64,000 nt of DNA from Streptomyces sp. NBC_01454. GTDB taxonomy: Bacteria; Actinomycetota; Actinomycetes; Streptomycetales; Streptomycetaceae. Location of the stretch: assembly GCF_036227565.1 (NCBI RefSeq), contig NZ_CP109460.1:5704001-5768000 (forward strand), in the 5' to 3' direction. Below, one piece after another: positions 19,752 to 26,864 of this stretch. How positions within the stretch are numbered: the first letter of the stretch is position 1; each line of letters begins with the position of its first letter. A program made the position numbers and the translations under genes. A model generated the notes under the pieces. It did not search any database, was not told where the DNA came from, and saw only the letters and a program-made list of their open reading frames with translations.

Positions 19752-20762
19752 TCATTCCTCCTTGCGGCCGAGGCCGAACCAGCGGGCCTGCACCACCGTC
19801 GCCACCGCGATGATCAGTGCCAGAATCACCGCACCCGCGCTGCCCAGCCCGAGGTTCTGATCCCGGCCGAGCGCCGTGTAATACAGATAGACCAGGGGCG
19901 GCCGTGCGTACGGCGGATAGCCGCGCGCATCGCTCAGCAGGTTGTAGAACTCGTCGAACGCCTGGAACGCGTTGATCACCAGCAGCAGTACCACCGCCAC
20001 GGAGGTGGCGCGCAACTGCGGGAAGGTGAGGTGGCGGAAGGTCTGCCAGCCGGGCCGCGCCCCGTCCACGGCCGCCGCCTCGTACAGCTGCGGGGGGATC
20101 CGCTGCAGCCCGGCCAGGAACAGGATCATGTAGAACCCCGCCTGCAGCCAGAGCCGTACGGTCACGATCACCAGCCAGTACCAGGGCGGATCGGTGGTCG
20201 ACAGCCAGGCGGTCTGGTCCGCGCCGAACCACCCCAGCACGGTGTTGGCCAGCCCGAACCGCACCCCGTTGAAGATCGACAGCTTCCAGATGACCGCCGC
20301 GACGACATACGAGCAGGCCGTCGGCAGGAAGAACACCGACCGGAAGAACGCCTGGGCGAAGCGCAGCCGGCCGACCATCAACGCCAGCGACAGCGAGAGC
20401 GCATAGGTGGCCGGCACGATGAAGGCCGTGAACAGCGCGAACGTGCCCAGGCTGCCGAGAAAGGCATCGTCGTGCAGCATCGCGGTGTAGTTGCCCAGCC
20501 CGACGAAGTCCGAGCCGGACGGACTGACCGTGTTGTGCGCGTCGAAGAAGCTGAGGTAGACGCTCCACACCAGCGGCACATACGTGAACAGCCCCAGCCC
20601 GAGGGCGAACGGCCCGACGAAGACCCAGAACCACAGGTTCCGGCGCTGCGGGCCGAGCAGCCGGACGGCGAACGAGGGGCGCGGGGCGGCCGGTGTCATG
20701 GCGGCCGCGGGGCGCTGCGTGGTGGCGACCGCCGCCGCCACCCCCTCGGTCCCCTCCGTCAC
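19752..20762 (-). CDS. Sugar ABC transporter permease (MalF-like, first inner-membrane subunit)
   Basis: This is a 336-residue inner-membrane protein. After a 40-residue Ala-rich N-terminus come about six hydrophobic segments (WFWVFVGPFALGLGLFTYVPLVW is the first). The EAA loop is LYEAAAVDGARPGWQTFRHLTFPQLR. Its start overlaps the stop of the binding-protein gene (shared ATGA at 20759-20762), so translation is probably coupled. It pairs with the MalG-like subunit that follows to form the membrane channel. Confidence 0.92.
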   Translation of the reverse strand: MTEGTEGVAAAVATTQRPAAAMTPAAPRPSFAVRLLGPQRRNLWFWVFVGPFALGLGLFTYVPLVWSVYLSFFDAHNTVSPSGSDFVGLGNYTAMLHDDAFLGSLGTFALFTAFIVPATYALSLSLALMVGRLRFAQAFFRSVFFLPTACSYVVAAVIWKLSIFNGVRFGLANTVLGWFGADQTAWLSTTDPPWYWLVIVTVRLWLQAGFYMILFLAGLQRIPPQLYEAAAVDGARPGWQTFRHLTFPQLRATSVAVVLLLVINAFQAFDEFYNLLSDARGYPPYARPPLVYLYYTALGRDQNLGLGSAGAVILALIIAVATVVQARWFGLGRKEE

Positions 20763-22018
20763 TTCTTCCTGACCCGCTGAAGTTCGGCATTGACCGTGCG
20801 CACCACGCTCTTCAGCTCACTTTCCGGATGGGCGCCGCCCTTGATGATCCGGCTCAGCGCGTCCTGGTAGGCCGTACGGTCCGCCGTCGTCCACAACAGC
20901 GGTTCGGCAGTGCCGTGATCGGTGGCGAACCGCACCGCGTCGGCCGCCGGGCCCTCGCGCAGCTGTGCGGCCTTCTTCGCCAGCGAGATCCGGGCCGGGA
21001 TGTGGAAGCCGTACGACAGCGCGAAGTCCTGCTGGAAGTCGGTGCGGTCCACCCACAGCCAGGTGGCGAAGGCCCTGGCCTCCTTGATGTGCCGGCTGCG
21101 CGCACTCACCGCGGAGCCGTAGGCGCCCACCGGAACGGATGGCTTCCCTCCGCTCCCGTCCTTCGGGAACGGCAGCACCCCGAAGTCGTCGCCGAGCGCC
21201 TTCTTGATCTGCGGCAGCGCCCACAGTCCGGACCACTGCATCGCGGTCAGCCCCTGAACGAACGCCGCCGGGTCGGACCAGTCCGTGGGCGCCCCCAGCA
21301 GCAGCGACTTGTCCGCGTACAGCTGCCGGATCTTGCCCAGCACCCGGGCCGCCGCCGGATCGTCGAACCCGGCCTTGCCGTCCGCACCGATCAGACTCAG
21401 CCCCGCGGCGGACAGCGGCGTCCCGCTGAGCACCCCGACCCCGCCGTCATTGCCCAGGAACAGGCCCTTGGTCTTCTTGCCGCTGAGCTTCTTCGCGCCG
21501 TCCACCAGCTCGTCGAGCGTCTGCGGCGGCCGGACCCCGGCCTCCTTCAGCAGGCTCTTGCGGTAGTAGAGCAGCTGCATGTCGACGGCCTGGGGGATGC
21601 CCCAGACCTTGTCCTGCCAGATCTTCGGGGCGAGTACCGCCTGGTGGAAGTCGTCCTTCACCGGCTCGACCTCGGCGGTCAGATCGACCACCTGGCCGCC
21701 CTGGATCTGGTCCAGCAGCGGTCCGTTGACCTCGAAGACATCCGGCCCCGAGCTGGTGAGCAGCGCGGCCGCGGTCTGCCGGTCGTAGTCGCCCGGCCGC
21801 CACTGCACCCGCACCTCGGCCTGCCGGTAGGCGGCGGCATACCGCTTCACGGCCTGCTGGGTGCCGGGCTCCCCGTACTGGTGGTACCACTGGCTGATCG
21901 CCGGACCCGAACCGCCGCCGCCCCGCCCGGTGTTGGACCCGCAGGCCGTCGCCACCGCCGCAGCCAGCGCGACGCCACCGCCGGCCGCCAGCAGTCGCCG
22001 TCTGTCGATCTCCGTCAT
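20759..22018 (-). CDS. Extracellular solute-binding lipoprotein of sugar ABC importer
   Basis: This 419-residue carbohydrate-binding lipoprotein (family 1 type) is the first gene of the importer operon. The N-terminus MTEIDRRRLLAAGGG resembles a twin-arginine signal, followed by a hydrophobic stretch and a lipobox (VATACG). The mature fold matches the class (ISQWYHQYGEPGTQQAVKRYAAAYRQ; AMQWSGLWALPQIKKALGDDFGVLPFPKDG). A palindrome CGGTGATCACCG lies about 31 bp upstream, a likely operator for a local sugar-responsive repressor, though no regulator gene adjoins. The ligand is probably an oligosaccharide but cannot be named. Confidence 0.92.
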   Translation of the reverse strand: MTEIDRRRLLAAGGGVALAAAVATACGSNTGRGGGGSGPAISQWYHQYGEPGTQQAVKRYAAAYRQAEVRVQWRPGDYDRQTAAALLTSSGPDVFEVNGPLLDQIQGGQVVDLTAEVEPVKDDFHQAVLAPKIWQDKVWGIPQAVDMQLLYYRKSLLKEAGVRPPQTLDELVDGAKKLSGKKTKGLFLGNDGGVGVLSGTPLSAAGLSLIGADGKAGFDDPAAARVLGKIRQLYADKSLLLGAPTDWSDPAAFVQGLTAMQWSGLWALPQIKKALGDDFGVLPFPKDGSGGKPSVPVGAYGSAVSARSRHIKEARAFATWLWVDRTDFQQDFALSYGFHIPARISLAKKAAQLREGPAADAVRFATDHGTAEPLLWTTADRTAYQDALSRIIKGGAHPESELKSVVRTVNAELQRVRKK

Positions 22019-22048
22019 GGCACGTCGCCCCCTGCGCTCGTAACCTCG

Positions 22049-22060
22049 CGGTGATCACCG
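22049..22060. promoter_or_regulatory. Palindromic operator CGGTGATCACCG upstream of the ABC importer
   Basis: A perfect 12-bp palindrome lies 31 bp upstream of the binding-protein start. A third half-site ATCACCG follows at once (22061-22067). The position suggests a repressor site for the importer operon. The remaining spacer to 22173 shows no gene. Confidence 0.5.
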
Positions 22061-22173
22061 ATCACCGACGGTGCGACCGTCCACTCTGCCGCACGGCCGC
22101 GCAACGCGCAGGGCATCCCGACGAATCCGGGTTGCCGGGTCGGGGCTGACTGTCGCCCGCTCGCCCCCTCGGC

Positions 22174-22338
22174 CTATCGCTCGTCGCTCACGTCGGAGCC
22201 GGGCCGGCCCGGCGAACCGCCGGCTGCCTCCTCGTCGTCGTATTCGGAACTCTTGTACGGCTCGCCGCCGGGGTACGCGGGTTCCTTGAACACCGCTGTG
22301 TAGTCAGGCTTGGCCGGGCGGGGCAGGGGCGGATTCAT
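22174..22338 (-). CDS. 54-residue acidic protein of unknown function, next to NACHT gene
   Basis: This small protein starts MNPPLPRPAKPDYTAVFKEP and ends in an acidic Gly/Ser-rich tail with YKSSEYDDEEAAGG. GGAG lies six bases before the ATG at 22338. It has no membrane segment or Cys, and I do not recognise a family. It follows the NACHT gene on the same strand after 329 bp, so it may have its own promoter; that spacer carries a repeated GTCGTTTCCGG (about 22388 and 22416). Its disordered, charged make-up would suit a binding partner, but that is a guess. Confidence 0.55.
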   Translation of the reverse strand: MNPPLPRPAKPDYTAVFKEPAYPGGEPYKSSEYDDEEAAGGSPGRPGSDVSDER

Positions 22339-22667
22339 TCGGTCTCCGGTCTCATGGCTGCACGGGGCAGGGTGGTGGGGGAAAAAGTCGTTTCCGGTGC
22401 CGCCCGCCCCGGTCGTTTCCGGCGACAGTCCGGCGTGGGACGGCCGTCGGACACCGCGGCGACGAAGCCGGCTGCGACGCGGAGCACTTGGCAGCTGCCG
22501 CGACAAGGTGCGAAATGCGCCGAATCGGCGGTCCGCACGCCTCACGACCTGCAAGAAGTATCCCCCCGGATGACAGTAGCTGTTTCTGCGGCCGGATGAA
22601 CTCCCGCCGGTCCGGCCGGGCACGGCGGCGAGGCGGCGAGGCGGCAACGGCTGGACCGAGGCGCCGC

Positions 22668-24290
22668 TCAGGACCTGACGGCCTGCCGGTACAAAGCTCC
22701 CCGCTCTTGCGGCGTCATGCCGTCGGCCCGTTGGGAAAGGTGGTCCTGGAACGTCTTGTGCAGGAAGGCCACCCCGTCTCCCGAGCGCCGCAAAAGGGCG
22801 CGTTCACAGGCGAAGTTCACGAAGTCCTTGCGCAGGTAGGGAAAGAGGGTGGAGTGCCTGACCAGGGAGAACGTGGCGTTGATGAGGCTGCGGTAGGGCG
22901 AGACGGCGGTGAGCATCCGCAGGTACCCGATCTGCACCTTGGCGATCATCAGCCCGAGCCGGCTGCCGCTGTGCAATTGCTCCAGTACCTCGGGCGATGC
23001 CTGCAGCATGAGCCGCAACGGGTCTTTCGGATAGATGACCGTGACCTGGTATCTGCGCATTTCCCTGGCCATGAGAAGGAGCCGGCTCTCCACCTGCGTG
23101 ACGCTGAAGCGCGGTGCTTTCGGCGCACCGCGCAGCGTGCGGTCCCGGGTGACCATGCGTGTCAGAAAGGCGTCGTAGACCAGCCCGCGCCGTTCCTCCA
23201 GAGTTCCGGCGCTGCGGACCGCGCTCTCGTCCACCCCGGAGTAGGCGAGCACGGCGACTCCGAGCATGAGGGGAGTGCTGAGCAGCCGGGCGAGATCGGG
23301 ATCGGCCGCGGCGGCCGCACGTAATCCCCGCACCGGGTTTCCGGCCGCGTGCAGAAAGGCGTGCACGGCGGTGACCGGCAGCGGCTGCACGGTGACGGCG
23401 CCATTCATGGTGAGCCGCTGCGACAGGAGCCGGTAGTCGGCGAGGCGGCAGGAAACGGCGAGGGAACAGTGCGGATAACCGTCGGCGGAAATGAAGGCGT
23501 TGATGCGGGAGAGGCATTCCTCCTGACGTTCCGGATCCACCTCGTCCAGGCCGTCAAGAAGGAAGCAGATCTTCCCCTGGGCCAGCAGTGTGCGGGTGAC
23601 GTCGGCGGACGTCCGGTAGCGGTGGTGGAGTTCCGAGATCAGCCACTCGTCCAAAGGCCCGCCGCGCCAGGTGGTCAGGAGCAGGAACACCGGGACGGGC
23701 GCGTCGGCATCCGCCCGGGCCTCTTCGAGCAGAGCGGCTGTCAGCTCCAGCAGATGTACCGTCTTGCCGGCGCCCGGCGCGCCGAGCACCAGCAGTTGCT
23801 GATCGTGCCGCTCGAACATGGTCCGCAGGGCGGTCCCGGCCGGCGGAGGCGCGTCGGACGCGGTGGTGAGTTCGCCCGCCCCCCAGGGGTCATGGACGGC
23901 GGACGGAAAGTCCCGCAGACCGACTTCGAGGCGGACGGCGTCATTCCAGCGGAATGCGAGCGGGCTCGTCCAGGTGTGGTGCACGCGGTGCATCAGCGCC
24001 TTGCGCCCACGCCGCAGTTGTTCCGTATCCGTCTCCGCGCCGTCGTCCCACGAGTCCGCCAGCCGCGTGTGGAGATGGCGGATGTAGAGGGCGACCCCCG
24101 CCACGATCAGGGCGCCCACACAGGCTGCTGTCACCCATCGCGGGCTTTCCCCCACCACCGACTTCAGTACATCGGGAAACAGTCCGGCCGCCGTCTCCGA
24201 GGAGAGGTAAAGAACGAAGATGACGGCCAATCCTCCGGCGCCCCAGGCCCAACGCTGATGCCCCGGCCGTCGTCCAGGTCTCCCCATCAT
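22668..24290 (-). CDS. Two-TM NACHT-domain NTPase (STAND)
   Basis: This is a 540-residue STAND ATPase anchored to the membrane. Two hydrophobic helices occupy about residues 13-37 and 51-75. A linker of about 90 residues leads to Walker A GAPGAGKT (Lys about 176) and an acidic Walker B ICFLLDGLDEVD (residues 242-253), the NACHT signature. NACHT-associated helices follow (LSTPLMLGVAVLAY; VAFLHKTFQDHLSQ). No leucine-rich or TPR sensor repeat is seen, so the C-terminal 200 residues would have to do the sensing. I chose the ATG at 24290, after GTGGGGG, rather than an upstream start. A terminator separates it from the immunity gene. NACHT NTPases of this kind include known anti-phage proteins; whether this one is, is unknown. 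Confidence 0.85.
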   Translation of the reverse strand: MMGRPGRRPGHQRWAWGAGGLAVIFVLYLSSETAAGLFPDVLKSVVGESPRWVTAACVGALIVAGVALYIRHLHTRLADSWDDGAETDTEQLRRGRKALMHRVHHTWTSPLAFRWNDAVRLEVGLRDFPSAVHDPWGAGELTTASDAPPPAGTALRTMFERHDQQLLVLGAPGAGKTVHLLELTAALLEEARADADAPVPVFLLLTTWRGGPLDEWLISELHHRYRTSADVTRTLLAQGKICFLLDGLDEVDPERQEECLSRINAFISADGYPHCSLAVSCRLADYRLLSQRLTMNGAVTVQPLPVTAVHAFLHAAGNPVRGLRAAAAADPDLARLLSTPLMLGVAVLAYSGVDESAVRSAGTLEERRGLVYDAFLTRMVTRDRTLRGAPKAPRFSVTQVESRLLLMAREMRRYQVTVIYPKDPLRLMLQASPEVLEQLHSGSRLGLMIAKVQIGYLRMLTAVSPYRSLINATFSLVRHSTLFPYLRKDFVNFACERALLRRSGDGVAFLHKTFQDHLSQRADGMTPQERGALYRQAVRS

Positions 24291-24426
24291 GCCCCCACAG
24301 TGCTCACCGTCAGCGCACGACAATAGCAATGCGCACACGATCAACTCGCCCTGTCGAAAGCAGAGTTCGCAGGCAATTTCCGGCGCCCGGAACACAGGCC
24401 CGCGGCGACCGGTCAGCAGCCCGGCT

Positions 24427-24459
24427 CATGCCGTGCCAAGGAGTCCCTGGCACGGCATG
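24427..24459 (-). terminator. Perfect 12-bp hairpin terminating the toxin/immunity transcript
   Basis: CATGCCGTGCCA (24427-24438) pairs exactly with TGGCACGGCATG (24448-24459) around a 9-nt loop. It lies 8 bp past the stop of the SUKH-4 gene and 137 bp before the NACHT start. It should end the toxin operon and make the NACHT gene a separate unit. No T run follows. Confidence 0.65.
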
Positions 24460-24466
24460 ACCGCCA

Positions 24467-26743
24467 CTACACCGCGTCCGGGTCGTCCCAGTGGCCCGAG
24501 AGAATCGCCGTCCAGTGCGGATGCGAGGCGGCCACCGGGTCGATGTCCTGGGCCCAGGCGGCCAGGCTGCGCCGTGCGTCCAGCTCCTCCGCGCGGACCG
24601 TGAACCCGCTCTCGCGGCACTGCACCGTGAGCGCCAGCAGCGTGCACGCCTGCCGCAGACCGCTGCTCACGAGGTGGTCGGCAGCGCCGTCTCCGACCTC
24701 GGTGACGTAGAGCCGGCCCGACGCGCCGTCCAGCAGCAACTCGCCCCTGACCCACCTGCCCAGACGGAAGAAGGGCCCGGGACCGGCGGGGGAAGGCAGG
24801 GCGGACGGCTCGGCGCCGTCCGGCAGCGCGTGCGGCCGCGCGAAGGAGAGGTGGCGGAACTCGTCGTCGAGGTCCGGCACGCCGACCTCGGTCAGGAAGC
24901 GGACCGTGTCCGGGTGCACGAGCCCGTCCGGCAGTGCGTCAGGCGGCACGATCCGGCACGCGCCCTGGCCGAACACGCCCTCGTACCACTCCCGCGCCGC
25001 CGGACCCTGCGCGCGGGCGGCCTCGGGCAGGGGCCACACCGCGGAGGTGTTGTGGGCGGCGAGCAGGGGCCGGGTCCGCCAGGAAGGCTTCGGGGTCACG
25101 CGGGTGGGGTCATGGACGCGGAGGGCGTAGATGCCGCCGGAACCGCCGTGGACCTGTGTGCCGCCGGCCGCCTTGACCAGGCAGGTGCTGGCGGACGGTG
25201 TCCTCGGGGCGGGCACCTCCTCCGCTTCGTCCGGTTCGCCGACCGGTTCGAACGCCCGGCCGTCCGCCTGGTCGGCCTCACCGTCGTCGCCGTACCGCAA
25301 CTGCACCTGCACGGCGTCACCCAGCGGTGTCCCGTCATCGAGGCTCCACACCCGCTCGACGGCGTACCAGTCGGCGTCCGGATCCACCTCGTCGTCCAGG
25401 TCGTCCTCGTCGATCTCCTGCTGGCCGGCCACCACACGGGCGCCGCCGGCGAGGCCCAGGACGAGTTCCTCCGCCACCGCGGCATCGTGCCGCGGCGAGG
25501 GACCGAAGAGCCCGTACGGACGCCACCGTGACCAGAGGGTGTGCCACGGCAGTTCGCCGGCCGAGCGCGCCAGCTCTGCCGCGACCTCGGCGGCACCCCG
25601 GTTCAGCGAGGCCCAGTGAAGCCAGGAGAGCCATTCCTCATGGGTGGCCGGCTCGACGCCGGCCGCCTCCAGGTAATGGATGTCGGACGCGGGAATTCCC
25701 GCCGGAATTCCCGCTGGGTAGGTCAGGGCGAGCCCGGTCAGCAGGGCGTGCCGGTCGACCTGTGCGAGAAAGCGCGGGTCCTGCGCACGGTCGGCCAATT
25801 GCCCGGCGGCCGCGAAATGGAGCGGGAGCGTACGGAATGCGTAGGCGGCCACCGCGTCCGGCGCATCCCGGGGGCCGTGTGCGTCCTCGCCGTCGGGCAG
25901 CCGGTCGTGCAGGGCTTCGGCGAGACGTCCGTGTTCCGTCCGGCTGAGCGGCAGCTGGGCGCGCAGGAGGTGCCGCACCCCGTCCGTGCGGAACGCGAGG
26001 TACTCCACGCCCGTTTCATCGGTCCAACTGGTGAGGAGCTGCGGTAGTTCGCGCGCCGCGGTGCGCAGCTCTTCGGGTGCGCCGCCGGGCAGATCGAGCG
26101 CACTGCAGAGGACGGCGGCGGCCCGCAGGGGAAGGTCGCGGATTTCGGCAGCGGCGAGTGCGCGCAACTGCGGGAATGATGCGAGGCATTCGGCGAGTGG
26201 TGGGCCGGAAGCGGCGGCTGCTCCGGAATCGGGCGGCATTTCCGCAGCCGGCAGGAGTTCCACCTCAAGGGCCGACGATACGGGTACGCGCTCCTGCTCC
26301 TGGTCGACCTCGAAGAGCACGGCGACGGGGCAGGTGGCAGCGCGCAGGAGAGGGACGATGACCTGGGTGAGCACGCGCCCGGGTTCCGTCGAGGTGGCCG
26401 TCACACCCGCCCACTGGACATTGGAGAAGAGCACGACCGCCCTCTCCTTGCCGTGGGTCCAGTGCGCGAATGCCTCGGTCAGCGGGGCTTTGCGGGTACG
26501 GCGGAACCGTTCGTCGCCTCCCCAGGCGCTGATCAGTCGCGTGGCCACGTCATCGGCGGCGAGGCCACGGCAGTCCACGGAGGTGGAAATGTCCTCGCCG
26601 GTTTCCCGGCAGGCCGCTTCCGCCTGCCGCACACCGGAGGTCTTTCCGGAGCCGACGGGCCCGGTCACGGCCAGTTTGAGGTGACGGGGCCCCGACTCCT
26701 GGAGCCACTCTGACAGCCGGGTGACGACCGTTCCGCGGGACAC
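24467..26743 (-). CDS. P-loop NTPase fused to a SUKH-4-like immunity domain
   Basis: This 758-residue protein is encoded directly after a polymorphic toxin. The N-terminus is a STAND/AAA-like ATPase with Walker A GPVGSGKT (residues 28-35) and a hydrophobic strand RAVVLFSNVQWAGV in the Walker B position. The middle 300 residues are helical. A very acidic linker (EIDEDDLDDEVDPDADW) leads to the last 190 residues, which fit the SUKH-4 immunity family: FLTEVGVPDLDDEFRHLSF, FFRLGRWVRGELLLDGASGRLYV and DHLVSSGLRQACTLL. SUKH proteins bind and block toxins, often nucleases and deaminases. GTG start at 26743 with GGAG upstream. The NTPase part is unusual for an immunity protein and could sense or remodel the toxin. 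Confidence 0.8.
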   Translation of the reverse strand: MSRGTVVTRLSEWLQESGPRHLKLAVTGPVGSGKTSGVRQAEAACRETGEDISTSVDCRGLAADDVATRLISAWGGDERFRRTRKAPLTEAFAHWTHGKERAVVLFSNVQWAGVTATSTEPGRVLTQVIVPLLRAATCPVAVLFEVDQEQERVPVSSALEVELLPAAEMPPDSGAAAASGPPLAECLASFPQLRALAAAEIRDLPLRAAAVLCSALDLPGGAPEELRTAARELPQLLTSWTDETGVEYLAFRTDGVRHLLRAQLPLSRTEHGRLAEALHDRLPDGEDAHGPRDAPDAVAAYAFRTLPLHFAAAGQLADRAQDPRFLAQVDRHALLTGLALTYPAGIPAGIPASDIHYLEAAGVEPATHEEWLSWLHWASLNRGAAEVAAELARSAGELPWHTLWSRWRPYGLFGPSPRHDAAVAEELVLGLAGGARVVAGQQEIDEDDLDDEVDPDADWYAVERVWSLDDGTPLGDAVQVQLRYGDDGEADQADGRAFEPVGEPDEAEEVPAPRTPSASTCLVKAAGGTQVHGGSGGIYALRVHDPTRVTPKPSWRTRPLLAAHNTSAVWPLPEAARAQGPAAREWYEGVFGQGACRIVPPDALPDGLVHPDTVRFLTEVGVPDLDDEFRHLSFARPHALPDGAEPSALPSPAGPGPFFRLGRWVRGELLLDGASGRLYVTEVGDGAADHLVSSGLRQACTLLALTVQCRESGFTVRAEELDARRSLAAWAQDIDPVAASHPHWTAILSGHWDDPDAV

Positions 26744-26769
26744 GACACTTGACTCCGATCAGTCACAGT

Positions 26770-26830
26770 CACGAGAGGGAGATGGGGATATGGGGAGAGG
26801 GGGAGAGGGGGAGAGGGGGTGTGGGCAGAG
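26770..26830. repeat. Purine-rich GAGAGGGG simple repeat between toxin and immunity genes
   Basis: The plus strand shows a near-continuous purine tract built of GAGAGGGG-like units (for example GGGGGAGAGGGGGAGAGGGG). On the coding strand it is a CCCCTCT run. It fills much of the 121-bp spacer before the SUKH-4 gene start. Such tracts slip easily and may affect coupling of the two genes. Confidence 0.6.
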
Positions 26831-26864
26831 GGTGGCGCGCGGGCGGCACGCTACTACGCGCGTG

